Shown here: in pieces, positions 26,213 through 35,309 of the stretch
Position numbering within the stretch: position 1 is the first letter of the stretch
Layout: each line of letters begins with the position of its first letter
NCBI GenBank assembly: GCA_045536965.1
Contig: JAZSON010000012.1
Span: forward strand, 236,138 to 300,137
Direction: 5' to 3'
Origin: UBA5448 sp045536965
GTDB taxonomy: Bacteria; Bacillota; Clostridia; Oscillospirales; SIG627
Length of the DNA: 64,000 nt
Notes under the pieces: model-generated
Told to the model about the DNA's origin: nothing
Databases searched by the model: none
What the model saw: only the letters and a program-made list of their open reading frames with translations
Translations under genes and position numbers: made by a program

Positions 26213-28804
26213 ATGGATATCAACCTCGAAGGACAAAATATTATTAATGTAGAAATCGAAAAGGAAATGCGCCGCAGTTACATCGACTACTCTATGTCGG
26301 TTATTGTCGGGCGCGCTTTACCCGATGTGCGTGACGGTTTAAAACCCGTCCACCGCAGAATTTTGTTTTCCATGTACGAGGATGGACTTACCAGTGATAA
26401 GCCCTTCCGCAAATCAGCAACCACGGTTGGTAACGTGCTCGGTCATTACCATCCCCATGGTGACACGGCGGTTTATGATGCCATGGTTCGTTTGGCTCAG
26501 CCGTTTTCCATGCGTTATCCGTTGGTAGAAGGACACGGTAACTTCGGTAACGTGGATGGCGACGGTGCCGCTGCTTACCGTTATACCGAGGCCAGAATGT
26601 CCAAAATGGCCAACGAAATGATGGTGGATATTGAAAAACGCGTGGTAGATTTTATCCCCAACTTTGATAACAAGGCCGAAGAACCGGTGGTGTTGCCTGC
26701 CCGTTTCCCCAACCTTTTGGTCAATGGTTCGGTGGGTATTGCGGTTGGTATGGCCACCAATATTCCGCCTCACAATATGAGCGAGGTAATTGACGGTACC
26801 ATTTATTTGATGGACAATCCCAAATGTACCGTTCCCGATCTGATTCAGATTATCAAAGGCCCCGATTTCCCGACTTATGCGACCATTCACGGTACAAAAG
26901 GTATCCACGAGGCTTATATGACAGGCCGCGGTAAGGTGCTTGTGCGTGCCAAAGCGCATTTTGAAGAAAAGAATGGCCGTACCTCTATTGTATTTACCGA
27001 AATTCCTTATCAGGTAAATAAATCCATGCTGGTCTCATCCATTGCCGATCTGATCAAGAATAAGCGCATTGAAGGAATTGCCGACCTCCGCGATGAGTCG
27101 GGTCGCGCAGGTATGCGTATCGTTGTCGATCTCAAACGTGAAGCTAACAGCCAATTGGTATTGAATTTACTGTATAAGTATTCTCAGTTGCAGGATACCT
27201 TTGCCATCAATATGCTCGCGCTTGTAGACGGCGAACCCAAAACACTCAACTTAAAACAGGTGCTTCACCATTACATCCGTCATCAAGAAGAGGTAGTCAC
27301 TCGCCGTGTCCAATTCGATTTAGATAAAGCGAAGGCAAGACTGCATATCTTAGAAGGCTATAAGCTTGCCATTGACAATATTGATGCGGTCATTGCCACC
27401 ATTCGTGCCAGCACTACCATTCCCGATGCCCGCAATGCTTTGATTGCAAACTTTGGTTTTTCCGAAATTCAGGCTCAGGCTATCGTCGAAATGCCTCTTG
27501 GACGTTTGGCAGGTTTGGAAATTGAGAAGATTCTCAATGAAATGGCTGAAAAAATAGCGCTTGTGGAAAGATTGGAAGCCATTTTGGCTGACGAAAATGA
27601 AATTTTGGCCATCATCCGCGAAGAACTTTTGGAAGTCAAGAGAAAATTCGGGGATGAGAGAAGAACCGAGATCGAATTGGTCGAAAATGAAATTCTGCTC
27701 GAAGATTTGATTGAACGGCAAAAATGCGCCATTACCATTTCCAACAGCGGTTATATTAAGAGAATGCCGATTGACGTATATCAATCGCAAAACCGCGGTG
27801 GCAAGGGTATTACCGCCATGGCGACCAAAGAAGAAGATTACGTCAAGGATATTTTCATTTCGCATAGCCATAACTATTTGTTCCTGTTCTCCAATTACGG
27901 AAAACTGTTTATTAAAAAGTGTTATGAGATTCCCGAGGCATCGCGTACCTCCAAAGGAACGAATATTGTCAATATTTTGAATTTGCGTGAAGGTGAAAAG
28001 ATCACGGCCTTTATTTCGGTTGGTAAAATCAATACCGACGAGTATTTGGTCATGGTCACCAAGCAAGGTATTGTCAAGAGAACCGAGCTTTCCAAATTCC
28101 GTCATATCCGCAAGGACGGTGTGATTGCCATTACCCTTTTGGAAGAAGACGAGCTTTTGTACGTCAATAAGACCGACGGTAATCATGATGTGGTTATTGC
28201 AACCAGCAATGGCAACGGTATCCGTTTTGCCGAAAGCGATGTGCGTGTCATGGGCAGAACTGCCAAAGGCGTACGCGGCGTTCGTTTGGGTGAGGGATGC
28301 AAGGTCGTAGGCGTTGCCGTTTTGGATCCCAACAGCGAAACCGAAGGCAAGACCTTGTTGACCATCACTGAACGTGGTTTCGGTAAGAAAACCGCGTCTG
28401 ATCTCTATCCCATTCGCCACAGAGGCGGTAAAGGTATTATTTGCCATAAGCTGACCGAAAAGACGGGCGCTTTGGCAGGTATGTGCGAAGTCCACGAAAG
28501 CGATGATGTCATGTTGATTACCGATGGCGGTATGCTCATTCGTACGCCTGTTGCCCAAGTTTCCGAGACGGGCAGAAGTGCTTCGGGTGTTATTATCATG
28601 CGTATGGCCCAAGGTTCGAATTTGGCAGGTTTCCAGCGCATTGTCAATGAAGACGATACAGATAAGATTGAGGTTACCGAGGAAACCGAAGAAAGCGATG
28701 ATGTCTTGACTGAGGACGAGACCGCTGTCGAGGAAGAAGAAGCCGAAGACGAAATCGAAGAAGATATCGCCGAAGACGAAGAGGACGATGAAAGCGAAGA
28801 ATGA
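26213..28804 (+). CDS. gyrA: DNA gyrase subunit A
   Basis: 863 residues. Breakage-reunion subunit: catalytic Tyr in AAYRYTEARMS, quinolone region HPHGDTAVYDAMVRLAQ, in which Thr stands at the position of E. coli Ser83 as is common in Clostridia. The C-terminal beta-pinwheel has the GyrA box QNRGGKGI, so it is gyrase and not topoisomerase IV. The last about 60 residues are extremely acidic (runs of Glu/Asp), longer than in many homologues. The tail overlaps the next gene by 17 bases. Confidence 0.97.
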   Translation: MDINLEGQNIINVEIEKEMRRSYIDYSMSVIVGRALPDVRDGLKPVHRRILFSMYEDGLTSDKPFRKSATTVGNVLGHYHPHGDTAVYDAMVRLAQPFSMRYPLVEGHGNFGNVDGDGAAAYRYTEARMSKMANEMMVDIEKRVVDFIPNFDNKAEEPVVLPARFPNLLVNGSVGIAVGMATNIPPHNMSEVIDGTIYLMDNPKCTVPDLIQIIKGPDFPTYATIHGTKGIHEAYMTGRGKVLVRAKAHFEEKNGRTSIVFTEIPYQVNKSMLVSSIADLIKNKRIEGIADLRDESGRAGMRIVVDLKREANSQLVLNLLYKYSQLQDTFAINMLALVDGEPKTLNLKQVLHHYIRHQEEVVTRRVQFDLDKAKARLHILEGYKLAIDNIDAVIATIRASTTIPDARNALIANFGFSEIQAQAIVEMPLGRLAGLEIEKILNEMAEKIALVERLEAILADENEILAIIREELLEVKRKFGDERRTEIELVENEILLEDLIERQKCAITISNSGYIKRMPIDVYQSQNRGGKGITAMATKEEDYVKDIFISHSHNYLFLFSNYGKLFIKKCYEIPEASRTSKGTNIVNILNLREGEKITAFISVGKINTDEYLVMVTKQGIVKRTELSKFRHIRKDGVIAITLLEEDELLYVNKTDGNHDVVIATSNGNGIRFAESDVRVMGRTAKGVRGVRLGEGCKVVGVAVLDPNSETEGKTLLTITERGFGKKTASDLYPIRHRGGKGIICHKLTEKTGALAGMCEVHESDDVMLITDGGMLIRTPVAQVSETGRSASGVIIMRMAQGSNLAGFQRIVNEDDTDKIEVTEETEESDDVLTEDETAVEEEEAEDEIEEDIAEDEEDDESEE

Positions 28805-29318
28805 GATTGCGGTCTATATCCTTCGCGATACCTTGGATAGCTTTACCCGCTCTCATGAATTTACCGAATTGTGCTTGAAAAAGCATTACGGTTTTGTTCC
28901 GAGTATCGTGCGAACCGAAAAGGGAAAGCCATGTTTTTCTGATCCCGATTTGGGAAGCTTCAGTTTATCCCACAGCGCAGATGTATTTGTTCTTGCCGTT
29001 TTTGAGGGTGGACAAGTCGGAATTGACGTTGAAGTACCCAAAGCAGGAAAGGATTACAGCCGTTTGGCCCGTAAATACTGCGCTGAATGTGAAAAGGAAA
29101 CTGATTTTTTCCGTGTTTGGACAGCCAAGGAATCAAGCTGTAAACTCACAGGGGAAGGCTTGGGCGGTATAAGCAAGGTCAAAGTCAGCCTTTCTCCGTA
29201 TCAGGCAGAGGTGCAAGGCTTCGGACGGGTATATTTGTATGATTTAACCCTTGCGGCAGGGGTACCTTGTACCCTTGCGGCAGATAAAGAGGTCACATGG
29301 AAGGTAAACGATTTGTAA
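28788..29318 (+). CDS. 4'-phosphopantetheinyl transferase (Sfp type)
   Basis: 176 residues, shorter than classic Sfp (about 220). It would move phosphopantetheine from CoA to a carrier-protein serine. Conserved elements: FSLSHS, VGIDVE with the Mg-binding Asp/Glu, and FFRVWTAKESSCKLTGEGL, the WxxKES(x)K motif. No carrier protein or PKS/NRPS gene lies nearby, so its target could be the fatty-acid ACP if AcpS is lacking. The start at 28788 overlaps the gyrA tail. Confidence 0.88.
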   Translation: MKAKNEIAVYILRDTLDSFTRSHEFTELCLKKHYGFVPSIVRTEKGKPCFSDPDLGSFSLSHSADVFVLAVFEGGQVGIDVEVPKAGKDYSRLARKYCAECEKETDFFRVWTAKESSCKLTGEGLGGISKVKVSLSPYQAEVQGFGRVYLYDLTLAAGVPCTLAADKEVTWKVNDL

Positions 29319-29623
29319 AAAACGATGACGGATTTGTTTGTGTCCACTGCGGTGAAACAGTTTTGCCCATGGGGAAAAGTTCGCGGGACCATTGTCCGAA
29401 ATGCCTTTACAGTATGCATGTGGATATTCTGCCGGGCGATCGTGCCAATCCTTGTCGCGGCAAACTCAAGCCCGTGCAGTGTTTACCCGATGCAAAGAAA
29501 GGATTTATATTGGTCTATCGGTGCGAAAAGTGCCGACAGACCGTGCGTTGTCGCGCTGCTCTTGACTGTCAGCAGCCCGACGATCAGGCAAAGCTGATTA
29601 AGCTGACAGTTTGTGAGGAGTAA
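29297..29623 (+). CDS. RNHCP-domain zinc-ribbon protein
   Basis: 108 residues. Contains CVHCGE, then SRDHCPKCLYSMHVD, and later CEKCRQTVRCRA: paired Cys motifs of the RNHCP family named after its R-N-H-C-P element (here R-D-H-C-P). Probably a small Zn-binding protein; function unknown. Overlaps the preceding gene by 22 bases and is followed 4 bases later by the DUF1385 gene. Confidence 0.8.
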   Translation: MEGKRFVKNDDGFVCVHCGETVLPMGKSSRDHCPKCLYSMHVDILPGDRANPCRGKLKPVQCLPDAKKGFILVYRCEKCRQTVRCRAALDCQQPDDQAKLIKLTVCEE

Positions 29624-29627
29624 CCGA

Positions 29628-30710
29628 ATGAAAAATAAAGAGAAAAAAGCCTGTCCTGTCAATCCGCGGCTTGGTTGTGTCGGCGGACAGGCGGTGATGG
29701 AAGGCATTATGATGCGCGGGAAAACCCAATATACCACCGCGGTCCGCTTGCCTAACGGCATCATTGTGCGGGACACCCATCCAAATACCAGTATCAAAGA
29801 TAAGCATAAGTGGATGAAAACGCCCGTAATTCGCGGTTGTGTCAATTTTATTGAAACTTTAAAACTCAGTTTTTCTACACTTACCTTCTCGGCCGAGGCA
29901 TTGGGCGAGGATATTCAGGAAGAAACAAAATTTGAAAAGTGGTTGACTAAGGTATTTGGAAAATCACTGATGATGGTTGCCGCTGCCGTTGGTATGGTTT
30001 TGGGTGTGGCATTGGCCGTATCTTTGTTTATTTTCCTTCCGACACTTATTTCGGGCTGGATTTCTTCTTGGATCGATTTTGGAAGCAGTGAGCAGATCTT
30101 TCGTTCCGTTTTCGAAGGCATTTTAAAAATGGCAATTTTTGTTTTATATGTTTCGCTCATCGCGTTGCTTCCCGATATTCGCCGTACGTTTGAATATCAC
30201 GGCGCCGAGCATAAAAGCATTTTTTGCTATGAATCAGGCGAAGAACTGACGGTGGAAAACATCAAAAAGCAAAAACGGCTTCATCCCCGTTGCGGAACCA
30301 GCTTTATGATTGTCATGATGCTGCTTGGTATTTTGCTCGGTATGCTCATTCCGTCTATGAATGTATTTTTGCGGACGGGTATTCGACTGTTGATTCTGCC
30401 GCTGATTGTTGGCATTGGCTATGAAATTTTAATGTATGCAGGAAAACATGACAATGCGGTCATACGCTTTTTGACAAAACCCGGTATATGGATGCAGTTG
30501 ATCACTACCAAAGAACCGGATGAAGGACAAATTGAGGTGGCGATTGTTGCCCTTCGTTCTGCTTTGCCCGATCAATTTACCGAAGAAGAAGTTTTCCGCG
30601 GTTTTGAAGAAGCAAGACCCAAAGAACAAGCAGAAATAAAAGAAGATGCCGCCGAAGAAAAGGCGGCGGATGAACCGATGGAAGAAAAATCGGAAGATGC
30701 GGCGCAATGA
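29628..30710 (+). CDS. DUF1385 (YqhQ-like) membrane protein
   Basis: 360 residues. N-terminal GGQAVMEGIMMRG and central EHKSIFCYESGEELTVENIKK are family signatures. Membrane helices at about 118-145, 165-185 and 225-275; acidic C-terminal tail. ATG 29628 with GAGGAGT upstream. In many Clostridia this gene directly precedes prmC, as here (ATGA overlap), so a shared but unknown role is suggested. Confidence 0.88.
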   Translation: MKNKEKKACPVNPRLGCVGGQAVMEGIMMRGKTQYTTAVRLPNGIIVRDTHPNTSIKDKHKWMKTPVIRGCVNFIETLKLSFSTLTFSAEALGEDIQEETKFEKWLTKVFGKSLMMVAAAVGMVLGVALAVSLFIFLPTLISGWISSWIDFGSSEQIFRSVFEGILKMAIFVLYVSLIALLPDIRRTFEYHGAEHKSIFCYESGEELTVENIKKQKRLHPRCGTSFMIVMMLLGILLGMLIPSMNVFLRTGIRLLILPLIVGIGYEILMYAGKHDNAVIRFLTKPGIWMQLITTKEPDEGQIEVAIVALRSALPDQFTEEEVFRGFEEARPKEQAEIKEDAAEEKAADEPMEEKSEDAAQ

Positions 30711-31546
30711 AGTGGAAAGAAGCCAAGGCAGCTTTAAAAGATGCGTATGAAGTATCGTTTTGCGCCCAAGAAAGCGGTAGCTTTTCTTCGCTTATTCATT
30801 ATTTTTCAGTGTCCGCAGGCTGTCAAACACCAATGTTTCCCGATAGCGATTTAACCTTAGAACAGTTCGAGCAAATGTTGTATTGGATGGAACAGGTGAA
30901 AAATGGGTGTCCGCCCCAATACGCAGTCGGCAAGGTTTGGTTTGATTGCGGTGAGTTTTTTGTGGGCGAAGGAGTTTTGATTCCGCGTCCTGACACCGAG
31001 ATATTGGTGGATTTTGCATCTCAACGCCTTGCGCCAAACGGTATTTTTTACGATTTGTGCTGTGGCAGCGGTTGCGTAGGTGTTTCGGTATTGATGCATC
31101 GACCCGACGCGCGGTGTATCGCATGTGACATTGCGGAAGCTCCTCTTTGTTACACTGCAAAAAATGCATTGCATAACGGTGTTGCGGACAGACACAAAAC
31201 CATATATACGGATGTTCTTTCTCCCGATATATCTTCCTTGGAGAAGGTTGATTTGGTGGTTTCCAATCCCCCCTATTTAACCAAGGATGAAATGCGCTCT
31301 TTGCCGATCCTTTTAGAAAAAGAGCCTCGTGAAGCGCTGGATGGCGGGGAGGATGGTTTAATATTTTATCGCGCGATTTTGAAGAATTTTCAAAAAATAT
31401 CCTCGCGGTTTTTATTCGAGATTGGTGCCGCGCAAGCGGAGGAAATTCAAAAGATCGCAAGGGAAAACGGTTTTGAACAAATCGAGGTCGGCCGAGACTA
31501 CGGCGGCCGTGATCGGATTGTATATTGTGAAAAGAAAAAGATATAA
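30707..31546 (+). CDS. prmC: Peptide chain release factor N5-glutamine methyltransferase
   Basis: 279 residues. Methylates the Gln of the GGQ motif in RF1/RF2 using S-adenosylmethionine. Seen: PPQYAVGKVWFDCGEFFV, LIPRPDTEILVD, the SAM-binding LCCGSGCVGVSV and the catalytic NPPY in VVSNPPYLTKDEM, with EPREALDGGEDGL. ATGA overlap with DUF1385. Confidence 0.95.
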   Translation: MKWKEAKAALKDAYEVSFCAQESGSFSSLIHYFSVSAGCQTPMFPDSDLTLEQFEQMLYWMEQVKNGCPPQYAVGKVWFDCGEFFVGEGVLIPRPDTEILVDFASQRLAPNGIFYDLCCGSGCVGVSVLMHRPDARCIACDIAEAPLCYTAKNALHNGVADRHKTIYTDVLSPDISSLEKVDLVVSNPPYLTKDEMRSLPILLEKEPREALDGGEDGLIFYRAILKNFQKISSRFLFEIGAAQAEEIQKIARENGFEQIEVGRDYGGRDRIVYCEKKKI

Positions 31547-31556
31547 GGAGGACAAA

Positions 31557-32660
31557 ATGGCAGAAAAAAAGTCGAAAGCCGCTGATGCGCAGGCAAACAA
31601 CGGCGATAAAAAGAAAGCGATTGATACCGCGATACATCAGATCACTAAAATGTATGGTGCGGGTTCTATTATGAAGCTCGGCCAAAATCAGAATATGCAG
31701 GTGGATGCGGTTTCGACCGGATCACTCACTTTGAATATTGCGCTTGGAATCGGCGGTTTACCCCGCGGCCGAATCATCGAGATCTATGGGCCGGAATCTT
31801 CCGGTAAAACCACGGTGGCTCTTCATGTGGTTGCAGAGGTGCAAAAAGCCGGTGGAGAAGCGGCCTTTATCGACGCTGAACATGCGTTGGATCCCGTTTA
31901 TGCCAAAGCGCTGGGGGTTGATATTGACAATCTCTTGGTTTCCCAGCCCGATGATGGTGAGCAGGCACTTCAAATCACAGAAGCGCTTGTCCGTTCGGAT
32001 GCTATTGATGTTCTTGTTGTCGACTCGGTTGCGGCACTGACTCCCCGTTCTGAAATCGAGGGAGATATGGGCGCCGCTACTATGGGCGCGCAGGCGCGAC
32101 TCATGTCGCAAGCACTTCGTAAGCTTTCGGCTGTCGTTTCCAAATCCCGTTGTGTGCTTATCTTTATTAACCAGTTGCGTGATAAGGTTGGCGTAATGTA
32201 TGGCTCTCCCGAGGTAACCACGGGTGGTCGCGCTTTGCGTTTTTACGCTTCTGTGCGTTTGGATGTCCGCCGCGGTGAACAGCTGAAAAACAAAGGAGAA
32301 GCTGTCGGTCATCGCGTCCGTTGTAAAGTGGCCAAAAACAAAGTGGCGCCTCCTTTCAAGGTTGCCGAATTTGACATTCTTTATGGCGAGGGTATTTCGC
32401 GCGAAAGTGAAATACTGGAAGTCGGCCAAATGGTCGGTTTGATAGAAAAAAGCGGTGCTTGGCTGTCGGTAGACGGTGTTAAGATCGGTCAGGGTAAAGA
32501 CAATGCGCGCGCTTATTTAAAGGGCAATCCCGACTTTACCAAAGAATTAGAAGCCCGCATTATGGCAAAATCAAGTGATATTGCCGAGCAGATCCAGGTT
32601 GGCGGCGCAGGAGATCATGACAACGGAGATGACGAACTGGATCTTCTGGAAGACGAATGA
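31557..32660 (+). CDS. recA: Recombinase RecA
   Basis: 367 residues. Strand-exchange ATPase and SOS co-protease. Walker A GPESSGKTT, the VSQPDDGEQAL and VVDSVAALTPRSEIEGDMG segments, and the loop INQLRDKVGVMYGSPE all match. ATG 31557 is preceded by AAGGAGG; the acidic C-terminal tail ends DDELDLLEDE. No LexA-box-like site is evident in the 10-base gap to prmC, so it is read as part of the operon. Confidence 0.98.
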   Translation: MAEKKSKAADAQANNGDKKKAIDTAIHQITKMYGAGSIMKLGQNQNMQVDAVSTGSLTLNIALGIGGLPRGRIIEIYGPESSGKTTVALHVVAEVQKAGGEAAFIDAEHALDPVYAKALGVDIDNLLVSQPDDGEQALQITEALVRSDAIDVLVVDSVAALTPRSEIEGDMGAATMGAQARLMSQALRKLSAVVSKSRCVLIFINQLRDKVGVMYGSPEVTTGGRALRFYASVRLDVRRGEQLKNKGEAVGHRVRCKVAKNKVAPPFKVAEFDILYGEGISRESEILEVGQMVGLIEKSGAWLSVDGVKIGQGKDNARAYLKGNPDFTKELEARIMAKSSDIAEQIQVGGAGDHDNGDDELDLLEDE

Positions 32661-33292
32661 TTTTTCTTTCGGCCGACTACGATGATCGAAAAGGCCTTAT
32701 GTGTATCCGTTGCGATGTGGCAGAGTTTTACAGTCTTCTTCCATCTTTTGAGGCAGAAATTAAACCTTTTTTGCCTCAAAAAGGAAGCGTGGCGGACGAT
32801 GTTTTTTGCCGTGCGTTGTGTAGCGTGCACATCGAAGCGGTGCTGACACTCCGTGCGCTTAGGATACTTGCTTACGGCGACAATACCGCCCGCGGACTTT
32901 TGGATAAGCTGATGAAAACCGAGGTGCCCGGTGCTTTTGCCGATCGGGAGATTGCCAAAAAAGTCGTTGTTGATTGTGTCAAAAAAGGGTTGGTTCGAGA
33001 AGAAGAATATGCCCTCCGTCTGCTGGAAAAGTGGATACGAGAGGTGCGCGGTGTCTATTTTATCGAGCAAAAAATGAAAGAAAAGCGATTTCGTCCCGGG
33101 CTTTTTGAAAAGCTTGTGGATGAAGATACGCGGGAAAGGATTCGCGAGGCGCTTTTGACTTATGTGAAAGCGCAAAAGATCCAAAATCCCCGCGAAAAAA
33201 AACGCCTGACCGACGGACTTGTGCGGAGAGGATTTTCCTATGGGGAAATTTTTGATGCGCTGGTCGCCGCAGACAGAGAGGATTTTGCATGA
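32657..33292 (+). CDS. recX: RecX-family regulatory protein
   Basis: 211 residues of helical RecX repeats (ALRILAYGDNTARGLLDKL, VDCVKKGLVREEEYALRLLE, RGFSYGEIFDAL). RecX binds RecA filaments and limits their activity. The N-terminal about 50 residues are a less conserved beta extension. ATGA overlap with recA supports the assignment. Confidence 0.88.
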   Translation: MIFLSADYDDRKGLMCIRCDVAEFYSLLPSFEAEIKPFLPQKGSVADDVFCRALCSVHIEAVLTLRALRILAYGDNTARGLLDKLMKTEVPGAFADREIAKKVVVDCVKKGLVREEEYALRLLEKWIREVRGVYFIEQKMKEKRFRPGLFEKLVDEDTRERIREALLTYVKAQKIQNPREKKRLTDGLVRRGFSYGEIFDALVAADREDFA

Positions 33293-34644
33293 GTACGAAA
33301 AAAATTGGTTTTGTATCTCTCGGGTGCGCCAAAAATCGGGTTGATACCGAGGTCATGCTGGCAAAGCTTGTTGAGGCGGGTTATCAGATCGCCGAGGAAG
33401 ATATTGATGCGGATGTCATGATTGTCAATAGTTGCGCTTTTATCCAAAGCGCCAAAGAAGAATCTATTGAAACGGTGCTTGATCTTGATTGGCTTAGAAA
33501 AAACCGCAGTTTGCAGGGTATTATTTTGACCGGTTGTATGGCTCAGCGATATGCTGAGGATATTCGCCGTGAATTGCCTGAGGTAGATGCCATTGTTCCC
33601 GTTGGCGATGAAGGAAATATATGCGCAGCGGTGGAAGCGGTGCTTGCGGGTGTTCCTTATCAGCACGATTCTCCTCCTCCTGAAAACCTACCGCTCGGCG
33701 GTGACCGTGTTGTGACCACGCCCGAATATACGGCATATTTAAAAATCGCCGAGGGATGTGATAACTGCTGCACCTATTGTGCCATCCCCATGATGCGCGG
33801 TAAATTCAGAAGCAGACCGATCGAAGATTTAGTTTCCGAAGCACAAAATCTATATGATATCGGCGCAAGAGAACTTTGTATTGTGGCGCAGGATACCACA
33901 CGTTACGGTTTGGATTTGTATGGAGAATACAGTCTGCACCGTCTCTTGGAGGCGCTGTGTACATCCAAAACATTTTCCTTTACTTGGATTCGGCTCTTGT
34001 ATTGCTATCCCGACAAAATTACCGACGAGCTGATCGCGGTGATGGCAAAATACGATAGTGTTGCAAAATATATAGATATGCCGATTCAGCACATTTCCGA
34101 CAGCGTTCTTTCGGCCATGAATCGTCATGGCGGCAGCGCGGTCATTAAGGATGCTGTGGCAAGGCTTCGAGCTGCCATGCCAAACATTGTGATTCGTACT
34201 ACGGCGCTGGTAGGTTTTCCCGGTGAGACGGCTAAAGATTTTAATATGCTGGCTGCATATCTGCGTGAAACGAAGTTCCAAAGAATGGGTGTGTTTGCCT
34301 ATTCCAAGGAAGAAGGCACCCCTGCTTACAGCTTGCCCAAGCAAGTTTCGGAAAAAACTAAGTTTTCTCGTCTTGACATTTTAATGAATGCACAATATAC
34401 TATACAAAGCAACGATCAAGAAGCAAAGGTCGGCAAGGTTTTGAAGGTGCTGACCGAAGGGTACGATCAAGCGGCTGCTTGTTATTTTGGTCGCACTGAA
34501 GCCGATGCTCCCGAAATTGACGGCAAAGTGTTTTTTACATCTGCAGAACGTATTGCTGAGGGCACTTTTGTTCATGTCAAAATCGATGGAGTATTAGATT
34601 ATGATCTTACGGGACAAATGATCTCGAAGGAGGATGTAAAATGA
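33289..34644 (+). CDS. rimO: Ribosomal protein S12 methylthiotransferase
   Basis: 451 residues. Radical-SAM enzyme that adds a methylthio group to an Asp of S12. N-terminal UPF0004 domain (GFVSLGCAKNRVDTE, NSCAFI, GCMAQRY gives three cluster Cys), radical-SAM Cx3Cx2C in GCDNCCTYC, and C-terminal TRAM domain. ATGA overlap with recX. It consumes SAM reductively and yields 5'-deoxyadenosine, relevant to the salvage operon at 43-46 kb. Confidence 0.95.
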   Translation: MSTKKIGFVSLGCAKNRVDTEVMLAKLVEAGYQIAEEDIDADVMIVNSCAFIQSAKEESIETVLDLDWLRKNRSLQGIILTGCMAQRYAEDIRRELPEVDAIVPVGDEGNICAAVEAVLAGVPYQHDSPPPENLPLGGDRVVTTPEYTAYLKIAEGCDNCCTYCAIPMMRGKFRSRPIEDLVSEAQNLYDIGARELCIVAQDTTRYGLDLYGEYSLHRLLEALCTSKTFSFTWIRLLYCYPDKITDELIAVMAKYDSVAKYIDMPIQHISDSVLSAMNRHGGSAVIKDAVARLRAAMPNIVIRTTALVGFPGETAKDFNMLAAYLRETKFQRMGVFAYSKEEGTPAYSLPKQVSEKTKFSRLDILMNAQYTIQSNDQEAKVGKVLKVLTEGYDQAAACYFGRTEADAPEIDGKVFFTSAERIAEGTFVHVKIDGVLDYDLTGQMISKEDVK

Positions 34645-35291
34645 AATTAAATTTACCTAACAAACTCACTCTGGTCCGCTGTGTGTTGGTTCCTCTCATT
34701 ATGTTTTTTATGCTGGTTCCCCTCTTTGATAATCCCATGTGGTCGCGTATTATCAGCGCGGTCGTGTTCCTTGCTGCTTCCATCACCGATGCTTTGGACG
34801 GAAATATTGCAAGATCTCGCAATCTGGTGACCAATTTCGGCAAATTTTTGGATCCCCTTGCTGATAAACTGATGGTGATCTGTTCTCTGCTCTGTTTGAC
34901 GGTTGCGGGTGGCATGGGTTATTATAACACCGGTGTGGTATACGATTTGCCCATTTTTGGTGAAACCGTATTTGATTGGAGCTTTTTGAATCCCGTTTTA
35001 ATGGCATGGGTCACCGCAATCGTTATCATGCGCGAACTTGCCGTTACCAGTCTTCGTCTCGTGGTTGCCGCAGGTGATGAAAAAATCGTAGTTGCCGCCA
35101 ACTGGATGGGAAAACTGAAAATGATCATGCAAACGGTGTTTGTTATGACCGCTCTTCTCGAGCCTGTGATTTTCCCGTGGTTGAATCTGTCTTTGACTTG
35201 GATCTGTTTGGTTATTATGGTGGTATCCACCGTGGTTTCCGGTTTTGATTATATCCGCAGCTATTGGAAATTTATCAACCCCTCCAAATAA
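34641..35291 (+). CDS. pgsA: CDP-diacylglycerol--glycerol-3-phosphate 3-phosphatidyltransferase
   Basis: 216 residues, several membrane helices. Makes phosphatidylglycerol phosphate. The CDP-alcohol phosphotransferase motif D-x2-D-G-x2-A-R-x8-G-x3-D-x3-D is complete in DALDGNIARS...FGKFLDPLADK. N-terminus NLPNKLTLVRC is typical of PgsA. ATGA overlap with rimO. Confidence 0.95.
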   Translation: MKLNLPNKLTLVRCVLVPLIMFFMLVPLFDNPMWSRIISAVVFLAASITDALDGNIARSRNLVTNFGKFLDPLADKLMVICSLLCLTVAGGMGYYNTGVVYDLPIFGETVFDWSFLNPVLMAWVTAIVIMRELAVTSLRLVVAAGDEKIVVAANWMGKLKMIMQTVFVMTALLEPVIFPWLNLSLTWICLVIMVVSTVVSGFDYIRSYWKFINPSK

Positions 35292-35309
35292 TTTTGAGTG
35301 AGAGAAAAA

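Noticed and set aside
27350..28612. 420-residue open frame antisense to gyrA
   Set aside because: It lies wholly inside gyrA on the other strand, has no ribosome-binding site and is rich in Asn, His and Gly as expected of a shadow frame; gyrA motifs are unambiguous.
30792..31685. 297-residue open frame antisense to prmC/recA
   Set aside because: Overlaps two certain genes, has improbable composition (Arg/His/Asn-rich) and no family match.
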